This document shows positions 18,115-26,648 of a DNA stretch of 64,000 bases, one piece after another. Source of the DNA: Oscillospiraceae bacterium. GTDB taxonomy: Bacteria; Bacillota; Clostridia; Oscillospirales; Ruminococcaceae. How positions within the stretch are numbered: the stretch's first letter is position 1; every line of letters starts with the position of its first letter. Where the stretch lies: NCBI GenBank assembly GCA_902790675.1, contig CADASU010000002.1, positions 186,001 through 250,000 of the forward strand, in the 5' to 3' direction. The position numbers and the translations under genes are program-made. The notes beneath the pieces were generated by a model, which searched no databases, was not told where the DNA came from, and saw only the letters and a list, made by a program, of their open reading frames with translations.

Positions 18115-20061
18115 CTATTCAACTACAGCATATCCAACAAATTTAGCTGTTCTTATAAAATTTTGAATCTCTTCCTTGCTAATTTCAGAAATATTTTTCT
18201 TAGTTTCTGGCTTACTTGAAGAATATGGTTTATCTACAATTTCTTTCTTAATAACTTCTTCAGCTCCATAGTACTCAGGTGGACAAACCGCATCCAATTT
18301 ACATTTTTTATTAATAATATTATTTTTAACTAAATTAAATAATTCATCACTAACTACAAAATTTTTAACTTGCTCATTAAAATTATTTTTGAAAAAATGA
18401 GTTATATTGTCAAAAGCCACACTTTGATCTGAATAAAAGCAACAGCACCTTTCATCATTTGCTTCACTTCTTGTATACAAATTTTTATAAACAAAGCCTT
18501 TTTTTTGAAGCTCTTTGCTAACAAGCCCTCTATTTAAAATTCTCATAGCGAGTCGCGTCATTTCTTTATCATTATCAGCAAATGATACCTGATATCTACA
18601 ACCAACATTTTTAGATATATTTTTTTTGCATTTCAGAAAAGCTATTTTTTCAGGTTTTAAATCTTGTAATAAGCTTTCATCAATTCCTGAATTATCCTCA
18701 CAATCAATGATCTCATTGTTTTCTATTGTAAAAAATCTATCGCCAAATATGTCTCCAGAAAAAGCATACGCCCTCATTAAGTGTTCACAACTAACATTTG
18801 TAATTCCATATTTAGTAGTAGGAGAACAAAGCATATTAGCAATAGCCAATATATGATTAAAATTTTTAACTAAAACGCTTCTATCAAACTTTTTAGGGTC
18901 ATTGCTAGCTATAGCAATTTTTAAATATGGGCAGTCAACAGATTGACATAATTCTGCTTTGCAATCATCATATTTCTCCGTAACGTCAAATGCCTCATCT
19001 TCAAATATGTCATATTCAAATAATGGATCATTAATTGTGCTACATAAATTATCAAATGTTTTTATTTTATCATTTTTAACTCCCATTAAAGGATAAACCG
19101 CTACAGCACAATAATCATAATTTTCTGAAAAAATACCATTGGTTCTATCGACATCGTATTCTGAAAAAGACTCAAAATTACTCTTGTTCGGTAATCTATA
19201 ATCAACATCTATGTTCTTTCTATCATAGCCATTTAAAAAATCCTTATCCAACTTTGCCATAATCTTCTTAAAATGTTTACTTCTTATAACGGTTAAAGAA
19301 TTGGATGGATGGATATATTTATTATATGCATCACAAACATCACTATAACTACAATTAGCAATGTTTTCAGGCATGCCTCCAGGTTGAAATTTTAGTTTGT
19401 TATCACGATTAATTATTTCATGATTATAAATCTTATCTACATATGCAGACATAACGGACAATGACCCTACACCGCTAGCCATCTCAATAAACATTCGACC
19501 TCTTTTTAATATTGAGCCATCACTATTCTTAGTTTGATTAAAAACTTGCTTCTTGAAAATATTTTCATTATTCAAAAATTTTTTACTTTTCAATGAATTA
19601 ATCAAAAAATCTATATTTTCAAAACGGTCATTCTCATAACGAGCTGTAATCAAAAAACCCCATTCATGTGTATATGCTTCAAAATCACCAACTACATTAT
19701 CTTCAGGCTGCGAAACAATATCATCACATACACAATGTTCTAAGGCATGGGTAACACCGTTATCATTTTCGCTAGGAACTCTGTAAGCAATTTGAAGATT
19801 ATCATTATCAAGATTAATAAAACAAACAAATTGAGCTCCTGTTTTTTTATGCTCATAGTGCAGCACATAATTATCCTTTTCCGTAGCACTTACCTTTTGA
19901 CTTTTTAAAACTCGTTTTAATTCATAATTTTCAACTTGATTAGCCACACTTACAGCGTTAATTTCATTCTCGTCTATTGCTTGCACTAAAAAAATATTAG
20001 CACTCCACATAAAGTTGCAGAGCGCCAATGCAAGCAATATTACATGCTTTAATAGTTTCAT
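18115..20061 (-). CDS. Exported M16-family (PreP-like) peptidase homologue
   Basis: 648 residues starting with an N-terminal signal or anchor segment (about 5-27), so it acts outside the membrane. HALEH at 105-109 is the inverted zinc motif HxxEH of M16 peptidases, and the surrounding GVTHALEHCV matches the PreP/insulinase type. In the family a distal Glu within an N-E pair about 70-95 residues later completes the zinc site; the aligned position here reads VFNQTKN, i.e. Gln176. The protein is also about 300 residues shorter than typical M16C enzymes. It may therefore be weakly active or non-catalytic. Its ATG overlaps the rubrerythrin stop by 4 bases, and GAGGAG precedes it, so it is co-translated with rubrerythrin. 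Confidence 0.75.
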   Translation of the reverse strand: MKLLKHVILLALALCNFMWSANIFLVQAIDENEINAVSVANQVENYELKRVLKSQKVSATEKDNYVLHYEHKKTGAQFVCFINLDNDNLQIAYRVPSENDNGVTHALEHCVCDDIVSQPEDNVVGDFEAYTHEWGFLITARYENDRFENIDFLINSLKSKKFLNNENIFKKQVFNQTKNSDGSILKRGRMFIEMASGVGSLSVMSAYVDKIYNHEIINRDNKLKFQPGGMPENIANCSYSDVCDAYNKYIHPSNSLTVIRSKHFKKIMAKLDKDFLNGYDRKNIDVDYRLPNKSNFESFSEYDVDRTNGIFSENYDYCAVAVYPLMGVKNDKIKTFDNLCSTINDPLFEYDIFEDEAFDVTEKYDDCKAELCQSVDCPYLKIAIASNDPKKFDRSVLVKNFNHILAIANMLCSPTTKYGITNVSCEHLMRAYAFSGDIFGDRFFTIENNEIIDCEDNSGIDESLLQDLKPEKIAFLKCKKNISKNVGCRYQVSFADNDKEMTRLAMRILNRGLVSKELQKKGFVYKNLYTRSEANDERCCCFYSDQSVAFDNITHFFKNNFNEQVKNFVVSDELFNLVKNNIINKKCKLDAVCPPEYYGAEEVIKKEIVDKPYSSSKPETKKNISEISKEEIQNFIRTAKFVGYAVVE

Positions 20062-20588
20062 TTGCCTCTCCTCTCAAAAAACGCCTTAGGATGCGAACAT
20101 ATTGGACAACTATCTGGTGCTTCCTTTCCAAAATGTATATGTCCACAATTTCGACAAATCCATGCGCACTCATCATCTGCTTTAAAAACTTTATCATTAT
20201 TCAAACATTCAATAATATCGTTGTATCTTGCTTCATGATTTTTTTCAATGCTAGCGACACCGTCAAATAAATCTGCTATTTCATTAAAGCCTTCTTCTCT
20301 TGCTTCCTTTGCAAAATTAACATACATATCTGTCCACTCAAAGTTCTCTCCAGCAGCAGCATCTTTTAAATTTTCCAATGTAGATGGCATTCCATTATTA
20401 AGAAGTTTAAACCAAATCTTTGCATGTTCATGTTCATTATGAGAAGCTTCCAAAAAAGCATCTGCTATTTTCTCATAGCCTTCTTTTTTAGCTTTAGATG
20501 CATAGTATGAATATTTCATTGAAGCCTGAGATTCACCAGCAAAAGCAGCTTTTAAATTTTGTTCTGTCTTAGTTCCTTTTAAGTTCAT
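20058..20588 (-). CDS. rbr: Rubrerythrin
   Basis: 176-residue non-haem iron peroxidase of anaerobes that reduces hydrogen peroxide. The ferritin-like four-helix domain carries the di-iron motifs, with EASHNEHEHAK and IEKNHEARY visible; the C-terminal rubredoxin-like domain has CRNCGHIHFG and CPICSHPKAFF for one Fe(SCys)4 centre. The ATG at 20588 follows GGAGG by 9 nt; the adjacent GTG at 20591 is also possible. It has a perfect promoter and leads into the M16-like gene. Confidence 0.97.
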   Translation of the reverse strand: MNLKGTKTEQNLKAAFAGESQASMKYSYYASKAKKEGYEKIADAFLEASHNEHEHAKIWFKLLNNGMPSTLENLKDAAAGENFEWTDMYVNFAKEAREEGFNEIADLFDGVASIEKNHEARYNDIIECLNNDKVFKADDECAWICRNCGHIHFGKEAPDSCPICSHPKAFFERRGK

Positions 20589-20650
20589 CACATTTTACCT
20601 CCAAAATATATATTTTAACTAATTATATCTATAGCGTTTGCAGCAAATAG

Positions 20651-20679
20651 ATTATATAAAATATTACATAATTTGTCAA
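20651..20679 (-). promoter_or_regulatory. Sigma-A promoter of rubrerythrin
   Basis: TTGACA (20674-20679), 17-nt spacer, TATAAT (20651-20656) on the minus strand. TTATAAT directly before the -35 resembles half of a PerR box, but the other half is poor. Confidence 0.85.
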
Positions 20680-20709
20680 CAATTATAACGATAAACGAAT
20701 ACATTTCAT

Positions 20710-20738
20710 TTGACATTATTTTCTTATTTTGATAAAAT
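20710..20738 (+). promoter_or_regulatory. Sigma-A promoter of RNase P RNA
   Basis: TTGACA (20710-20715), 17-nt spacer, TAAAAT (20733-20738), ending 8 nt before the RNA. It is divergent from the rubrerythrin promoter. Confidence 0.88.
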
Positions 20739-20745
20739 TACATTT

Positions 20746-21087
20746 GTGTGAGTGAGCTGTGTGGCAGCGCTCTAAATTAATATGAGTGAGGAAAGTCCGA
20801 GCACCATAGGACAGAATACCTGTTAACGGCAGGCGGAGGCGACTCTAGGGATAGTGCAACAGAAATAAACCGCCCAATATATATTTTATTGAGCAAGGAT
20901 GGAAAGGTGAGGTAAGAGCTCACCGGAACATGGGAAACCATGTTGCCGTGTAAACCCTATTCGGTGCAACATCAGCTGAGAATATCGTTTGTCCGACGCT
21001 CTCGAAAGATGGCTTTAATATTACGGCAACGTAATATACAGATAGATTGTCACGTAAACAGAACTCGGCTTATAGGTTCAGTCACAC
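20746..21087 (+). ncRNA. rnpB: RNase P RNA component
   Basis: Catalytic RNA that trims tRNA 5' leaders. Universal segments are in order: GAGGAAAGTCCGAGC, ACAGAATACC, AACGGCAGGCGGAGG, GGGATAGTGCAACAGAAATA, GAGGTAAGAGCTCACCGG, AACCCTATTCGGTGCAA and, near the 3' end, ACAGAACTCGGCTTATAG. The ends GTGTGA and TCACAC pair as helix P1, which sets the limits. The layout looks like the ancestral A type usual in Clostridia. Confidence 0.97.
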
Positions 21088-21118
21088 TATATATTTGTAT
21101 TTATTTAAGTTTAATAAT

Positions 21119-21163
21119 AAAAAGGGTTAACAGTCTACTAATATAGGCTGTTGGCCCTTTTTC
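21119..21163 (+). terminator. Intrinsic terminator of rnpB
   Basis: A 13-bp stem (AAAGGGTTAACAG with CTGTTGGCCCTTT, two G-T pairs) followed by T5. Confidence 0.9.
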
Positions 21164-21179
21164 ACACTAAAAACTAAAA

Positions 21180-21839
21180 TTACAAAATACAATAATTTTT
21201 GATGTAATTATCCATTTGCTTAATATACTTTTCATATCCACCTTGTATTTCTAAATACTCACGAATATCCTTAACACTAACTATAGAATGGACATTTATT
21301 CCAAATTCTTCTCCTATCTCGTCTATCGCCGTTTTGTTAAAATTATTACCAACTTCACATCTATTAACAGATATAAACATATCTTCGCAAGATATATCTC
21401 CACATGATTTTAAAATCGGAAAAACTTCCCTAACAGCAGTTCCCGCTGTTATAACATCTTCTATTATTATAATCCTATCCCCATCTTTTGTGTTATATCC
21501 AACTACACTTCCTCCTTCTCCATGGTCTTTCACTTCTTTACGATTAAAAAAAATAGGCTTATCTTCACCATACTCACAATATAAAGCATTTGCACAGCAT
21601 GTAACTAAAGGTATTCCTTTATATGCTGGCCCAAACAGCGCATCATATTCACATCCACACTCTTTTATCATCTGTGCATAAAAATTGCCTAAAATATTAA
21701 ATTGTCTGCCAGTTTTATAATTACCTGTATTTATAAAATATGGAGTTTTTCTACCACTTTTAGTAATAAATTCTCCAAACTTTAAAACATCTGACTGTAT
21801 CATAAATGAAATAAAATCTTTCTTCTTTTGAGTTAACAT
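21180..21839 (-). CDS. pyrE: Orotate phosphoribosyltransferase
   Basis: Transfers orotate to PRPP, giving OMP in pyrimidine synthesis. 219 residues; the PRPP-binding motif RIIIIEDVITAGTAVRE and the upstream block ALFGPAYKGIPL are clear. The ATG at 21839 has AGGTGG about 8 nt before it; the GTG at 21851 lies inside that ribosome site. It is isolated from other pyr genes in this window. Confidence 0.95.
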   Translation of the reverse strand: MLTQKKKDFISFMIQSDVLKFGEFITKSGRKTPYFINTGNYKTGRQFNILGNFYAQMIKECGCEYDALFGPAYKGIPLVTCCANALYCEYGEDKPIFFNRKEVKDHGEGGSVVGYNTKDGDRIIIIEDVITAGTAVREVFPILKSCGDISCEDMFISVNRCEVGNNFNKTAIDEIGEEFGINVHSIVSVKDIREYLEIQGGYEKYIKQMDNYIKNYCIL

Positions 21840-21925
21840 AATTAACACCACCTATTTAAAATTTTATAAACATAAAAACCAAACAACTAAATGGTACATC
21901 TTTTGGAGAATATTGTCAAACGACA

Positions 21926-21964
21926 AAAACTATCTTCATTCATAGCACATTGAAGATAGTTTTT
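21926..21964 (-). terminator. Intrinsic terminator of spoIVA
   Basis: Stem AACTATCTTCA/TGAAGATAGTT with a 12-nt loop and T tracts on both strands; it lies directly past the spoIVA stop and before pyrE. Confidence 0.88.
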
Positions 21965-21969
21965 TCATT

Positions 21970-23445
21970 TTATATTATTATACAAATCAAACCATTACAT
22001 CCCTCATTAATTATTTTCTCAACTGTTTCTTGAAGTTTTATTCTTGCATCAGAAGGCATTCTATAAAGCTTATTATGTAAACCCTCATTAACCAATTCGT
22101 GTAAAGATTTTCCAAATATGTTAGATTCCCAAATTTTTTGCGGATTTTCTTCAAAGTCATTAAGAAGATACATTACAAGTTCCTCTGATTGCTTTTCAGA
22201 CCCCACAATTGGACTAACTTCAGTTGTTATTCCCGCTTTCATCATGTGTATTGACGGAGCTTCAGCTTTTAATCTTACTCCATATCTGCCACCTTGTTTA
22301 ACAATTTGAGGCTCCTCAAGTTTTAATTCTTCCATAGTTGGCATAACAATTCCATATCCTGTTGCCTCAACCTCTTCTAATGCACTAGCAACTCTTTCAT
22401 ATTTTTTCTTTATTTCAGCTAATTCAATCATACACGGCATTAATCCCGCTTCGCCATCAATTTCAATTCCCGTTGTTTCTCCCAAGATTTTATAAAACAA
22501 ATCTTCTTCTAGCTTAATAATAATCTTTGCAATTCCTGTTCCTAAATCAACTCCTTCAAAAATTGTCTTAACTATATTTTCAGAAGTTTCTATTTCAGTA
22601 ATTAAATTAGGGACATCATTAACAAAAATTTCTTTATTAAAAGTTGTTTTTATATGGTTATATATGTCATTTTTCAACCAATGCGTAGTATCTAACAAAG
22701 TAACCCATTTAGGCATATCAATTTCAATTTGACGAATAGGAAATCTATAAAGTATTTTTTCTAATACACATTCAATATCTCCTTCTTCTATATCTAAACA
22801 ATTTAATGCAATAGCATCAACACCATGCTTTTCTTTTATTGCATTAACCGCTTCACGCGCAGATTGAGACTCAGGATTATTACAATTTAATAAAACAACA
22901 AACGGCTTTTGAATGTCTTTCAGTTCACTAATGACTCTACTTTCAGCTTCTTCATATTCTTCTCTAGGTATATCACTTATTGAACCATCACTAGTAATAA
23001 CTAATCCTATAGTAGAATGTTCATTAATTACCTTTTGTGTTCCAACTTCGGCAGCCATATTAAAAGGAATCTCATCTTCAAACCATGGAGTTCTAACCAT
23101 TCGTGGTGCTTCATTTTCAATATATCCCAATGAGCTAGGCACAATATATCCAACACAATCTATCAATCTAACTCTTAATTTTATATTTTCTCCTACTTCC
23201 AATTCAGCAGCTTCTTCTGGAATAAATTTTGGCTCTGTTGTCATTATTGTCTTTCCTGCTGCAGACTGCGGTAGTTCATCCTTCGCTCTTTCCCTACGAT
23301 ACTCACTTTGTATATTTGGAATTACCATTTTTTCCATAAATTTTTTAATGAACGTAGATTTACCAGTACGTACAGGGCCAACTATTCCAATATATATGTC
23401 TCCGCCTGTTCGCATAGCAATATCACGGTAAATACTTTGTTCCAT
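21970..23445 (-). CDS. spoIVA: Stage IV sporulation protein A
   Basis: ATPase that polymerises on the forespore surface and forms the basement layer of the spore coat. 491 residues, essentially the family length. The P-loop GPVRTGKST is near residue 24, with the following TRAFAC-type segment RLIDCVGYIVPS; the C-terminus is the membrane-binding end. The ATG at 23445 is preceded by GAGGAGG at 6 nt; upstream in-frame starts lack ribosome sites. A mother-cell sigma-E promoter is expected from the family, but I could not fix one. Upstream and co-oriented is a DUF3794/LysM spore-envelope protein, so this is a spore-envelope pair. Confidence 0.98.
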   Translation of the reverse strand: MEQSIYRDIAMRTGGDIYIGIVGPVRTGKSTFIKKFMEKMVIPNIQSEYRRERAKDELPQSAAGKTIMTTEPKFIPEEAAELEVGENIKLRVRLIDCVGYIVPSSLGYIENEAPRMVRTPWFEDEIPFNMAAEVGTQKVINEHSTIGLVITSDGSISDIPREEYEEAESRVISELKDIQKPFVVLLNCNNPESQSAREAVNAIKEKHGVDAIALNCLDIEEGDIECVLEKILYRFPIRQIEIDMPKWVTLLDTTHWLKNDIYNHIKTTFNKEIFVNDVPNLITEIETSENIVKTIFEGVDLGTGIAKIIIKLEEDLFYKILGETTGIEIDGEAGLMPCMIELAEIKKKYERVASALEEVEATGYGIVMPTMEELKLEEPQIVKQGGRYGVRLKAEAPSIHMMKAGITTEVSPIVGSEKQSEELVMYLLNDFEENPQKIWESNIFGKSLHELVNEGLHNKLYRMPSDARIKLQETVEKIINEGCNGLICIII

Positions 23446-23556
23446 GTTTTTCCTCCTCATTAATGCAGCTAAAAATATGCAATATTTTGTTTTTTCTATG
23501 TTATTAAACTCTATGCAATAGATGTCCGCGATATGCAATATTTAACATATTTATAG

Positions 23557-25062
23557 TTATACAATTGGAATTATTAGCATCACTTTATTATTAACAACAT
23601 CATCTTCTAAATCATTTGCTTCCATTATGGCTTTTGTAGAGGTACAAAATTTCTTAGCTATATTCCAAACACTGTCCCCATGTTCAGGATAATATAACAT
23701 TAAAGCAGAACTAGCTTTTTCTTTAGGCTTACTATCATCTAAAATCAAATCTGAAACAGCTGCAAATTTTTCATTACAAAATACAAATCCTCCAATATGA
23801 GCATATATTTTTATTTGTAAATTGCCATTCACAATTTCATAATTAATATTAGTAACAGTTAAGTTGACATCTACATTTGCATTTTCACTATTTATATCTT
23901 TCTTTAATTTAAATTCAATAGGTATAGTTTTTTCATACACTTCAGCAACATCGTCGTTACTGTTAACTAATGCCATAATATGTAATTTTGCATTGAAAGA
24001 AAAACCATCGCTTACTTGTTTTGGAGATAAATCAGTTATATTAACACACATATCATATATTTCATTAAATCTTATTTTTTCTATAGTCTCATTTAAAACT
24101 ACCGTATCATTTATAAGTGACAATACACTAGAAAAATTAATTTCCTTAGTTGTTGTTTTTATTTCGCATTCAGTTGAATATGCATCCGTAACCAAGTCAA
24201 TATTTTTTGAAAGCATTGCGCAACTATTCACTGTTACATCCGCATCTAAATCCAATATATTGCCATTTTCATTAATATTACTATCAACAGATGTTATATC
24301 GTATCTAACATCACAAGTAAAATTTTCATCAATTCGTGGCATATCAACTATTTGACTAATTTCTGTTGTAAAATTCTTTAAAATAGGAAAATTACTATTT
24401 TCTGTGCAATATAAAACATTTATGTAAGCTTCTCCTTTGGTAATTGCTTTGTTGGATATTATTTTGCATTCATTAGCAACAGCACTGATTCTAACATCCA
24501 ATATTTCTTGAGCAGGAGGATCGAGTTCAACTTGCTCTGATATTCCAAACTGGCGAGTTGTCCAAATTTGATCTGAAATTATTGATACAGAATTTCGATT
24601 TAATTCAATTCCTTCTTTGCTAGCATCATTTAAAATCATTTCATCATTTTGAACCTGAATTTTTAATGAAATTGTCAGTGAACCTTTAATATCTATTTTT
24701 CTAGGACTAACTATTCTGCAATTAGCATAATTTGTTTTTATATCATAAAATATCGCCGTATCTTCTGATTCATTTTTTAATTTCATTGTTTTAGAAAATG
24801 GTATATTTTGATTTATAGTTCTAATAAGCCCATTTTCTTCATCAACATACATCAACTTCATTGTAGAATCTCCATCAATTATAATTTGATCTCCAGATGT
24901 CCTACAAGAACAAACATGTGGCTCTAGTCTGAACTGCAACATTTTAAATATTCCAGGATAATAGTCTGGTAATTGATATTCTAATTCCACCGATTGTTCT
25001 AAGGTGCCCCTATAGATTTCTTGATTAATTTTTATTGTCTCATGAGAAAGGTTTGACTCCAT
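23557..25062 (-). CDS. DUF3794 (SPOCS) and LysM domain spore-envelope protein
   Basis: 501 residues with N-terminal DUF3794/SPOCS-type repeats and a C-terminal LysM domain of about 45 residues (YYPEHGDSVWNIAKKF ... IIPIV). This architecture recalls SpoVID/SafA-type morphogenetic proteins, which help coat layers encase the spore; the LysM part should bind peptidoglycan or cortex. The ATG has GGAGTG upstream. It lies upstream of spoIVA on the same strand with about 110 bp between, consistent with joint mother-cell expression. No signal peptide is visible. Exact orthology to SpoVID is uncertain. Confidence 0.88.
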   Translation of the reverse strand: MESNLSHETIKINQEIYRGTLEQSVELEYQLPDYYPGIFKMLQFRLEPHVCSCRTSGDQIIIDGDSTMKLMYVDEENGLIRTINQNIPFSKTMKLKNESEDTAIFYDIKTNYANCRIVSPRKIDIKGSLTISLKIQVQNDEMILNDASKEGIELNRNSVSIISDQIWTTRQFGISEQVELDPPAQEILDVRISAVANECKIISNKAITKGEAYINVLYCTENSNFPILKNFTTEISQIVDMPRIDENFTCDVRYDITSVDSNINENGNILDLDADVTVNSCAMLSKNIDLVTDAYSTECEIKTTTKEINFSSVLSLINDTVVLNETIEKIRFNEIYDMCVNITDLSPKQVSDGFSFNAKLHIMALVNSNDDVAEVYEKTIPIEFKLKKDINSENANVDVNLTVTNINYEIVNGNLQIKIYAHIGGFVFCNEKFAAVSDLILDDSKPKEKASSALMLYYPEHGDSVWNIAKKFCTSTKAIMEANDLEDDVVNNKVMLIIPIV

Positions 25063-25370
25063 ATTTTCACTCCTTCATAATTATAAAAAATAATTATTCT
25101 TACTTTAATATATAATCTATGCATGTAGAAAAACTAATATGTTTCTTTATGTGAAATCTATATTGTCAAAAATTGAAAATATTAACTATCAATTTAAAAA
25201 TACTACAAATTTTGTCATATATCACACAATATGCATTGACAATATTCAAGAAAAAATGATAAAATCATACCCGTTGTTACATGAAAAGATTAAATAAAAT
25301 AAATAGCCATTGAAAATAATGGCTATTTAAAACTAAATCATTTTTAATAGTTAAGTGAGATGGTGTAAAT
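25063..25370 (+). promoter_or_regulatory. Intergenic leader with promoter and hairpin before the Lys/Asn-rich protein gene
   Basis: This 308-bp gap holds a promoter, TTGACA (25236-25241), 18-nt spacer, TAAAAT (25260-25265), and a perfect 11-bp hairpin at 25301-25328 (AAATAGCCATT/AATGGCTATTT, loop GAAAAT) in the transcribed leader. No U tract follows the hairpin on the plus strand. I see no gene here. Confidence 0.65.
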
Positions 25371-26648
25371 ATGAATAATAATTCAAAAATAAAATTAAAA
25401 AATGAAGATTCCAACAAAAATATCACAAATACCCTTGAAAAAATATCGACCGGAAATATTGCAAAAATGAATCACAACAATTTTAAATCATTAAGCAACT
25501 TTTTAATATGTGCAATATGCGTTTTAGTTGGAATCTGCATAACTCCAACATTACTTCAAAAACAAGATAAAAATGTTTTTGTAAAACATAATAGCTCAAA
25601 TTCACAAAGCACAAGTGGTAAAGAAAAGCCTGTCAAACATAACTCAACAAGCCACAGCAAAAGTGCAAAGAAGTTGAATCACAAAAAACCGAAACCTAAA
25701 AATTTTAAAAGCAAAATCAAATTAAATAATAAAAAATTAAACAATACTAAATTAAATAATACTAAATTAAATAATACTAAATTAAATAATAATATTGGTA
25801 AAATAAAAGGAAAGGCCAATATTAGCAAACAATGTGAAGATGTGCATGAGATAAATAATGATTTATCACATCAAAATAGCGTTTATGGAAATTCAATATT
25901 TAATACTTTAAACGGTAACTTTTTTGCTGAAAATGCTGATTCATTTTTCTACATAAATCGTAATGATTCTAATTATGTTTATGGAACTAACATTTTTAAT
26001 GGAGAAACAGAATTAATTTTAGATATTTCCTGTAAAGAGATTTTTCTTTTAAATAATAAGTTATATGTAATACCTTTAGATTTTGGCTGTGAACTTATTA
26101 TCTACGATATTCAGAAAAACGAATATGAAAGAACTGCTGTCGGTGAGAAATGTTTAAGTTTAAACGATAATTATATTATATCTTGTGATAACAGTGGAAT
26201 TTATAAAAGTTATATGTCTGATGCAAGCAGAATGGCAAGAATGATATATACTGGTAATATAGACAAATGTGTGCTATGCAATCAAACCGTATATTTTATA
26301 GAATCCAATAAGCTTTATTCTATAGATTTATATGGTAGTAATAAAATTTTAATTAAAGAAAATGTGCAAAATTTTGCAATAAATAACTCTGAGCTATATT
26401 ATGTTTCAAACAATCGCCTATATTCTACAAATTCCGATGAACCACTATATGATGTATTGCTAAGTGCTATCAACATATATGACAACACTATATACTTTAG
26501 TAATGAAAACGATAATGGAAAATTATACTCAATTAATATGATAACATCCGAAACACAAAAATTATCTGATAATGTAGCAAAGCAAATCTGTGTAACTAAA
26601 CATAACGTTGCAATAATGACTCCAGAAGGCAAAATGGTTATTATTTAA
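25371..26648 (+). CDS. Membrane-anchored protein with Lys/Asn repeat linker and beta-propeller-like (DUF5050-type) domain
   Basis: 425 residues. A basic N-terminus precedes one membrane helix at about 43-62, then an extracytoplasmic lysine/asparagine/serine-rich linker (about 70-165) containing four tandem KLNNT-type pentapeptides. From about 180 the sequence shows repeated short strands with the pattern 'FFYINRNDSNYVYGTN', 'NKLYVIPLD', 'NELYYVSNNRLYS', typical of DUF5050/WD-like propeller folds. The function is unknown; the linker could contact wall polymers. The last stop base abuts the end of the convergent ClpC-type gene with no intergenic base. Confidence 0.7.
   Translation: MNNNSKIKLKNEDSNKNITNTLEKISTGNIAKMNHNNFKSLSNFLICAICVLVGICITPTLLQKQDKNVFVKHNSSNSQSTSGKEKPVKHNSTSHSKSAKKLNHKKPKPKNFKSKIKLNNKKLNNTKLNNTKLNNTKLNNNIGKIKGKANISKQCEDVHEINNDLSHQNSVYGNSIFNTLNGNFFAENADSFFYINRNDSNYVYGTNIFNGETELILDISCKEIFLLNNKLYVIPLDFGCELIIYDIQKNEYERTAVGEKCLSLNDNYIISCDNSGIYKSYMSDASRMARMIYTGNIDKCVLCNQTVYFIESNKLYSIDLYGSNKILIKENVQNFAINNSELYYVSNNRLYSTNSDEPLYDVLLSAINIYDNTIYFSNENDNGKLYSINMITSETQKLSDNVAKQICVTKHNVAIMTPEGKMVII
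25734..25793 (+). repeat. Tandem 15-bp coding repeat, four copies
   Basis: Four units of AAATTAAATAATACT (the first and last with one or two changes) encode KLNNT x4. The unit is a multiple of three, so copy-number slippage would keep the frame. Confidence 0.9.

Noticed and set aside
20651-20690. PerR box in the rubrerythrin promoter
   Set aside because: Only one half (TTATAAT) fits; the other half matches about three of seven positions.
23475-23543. Repeated ATATGCAATATTT upstream of spoIVA as a sigma-E promoter pair
   Set aside because: Spacing to any -10/-35 partner did not fit a sigma-E promoter, and the motif may be chance in A+T-rich DNA.
25734-25793. CRISPR-like repeat
   Set aside because: The units are contiguous with no spacers, lie in a coding frame, and no cas gene is near.
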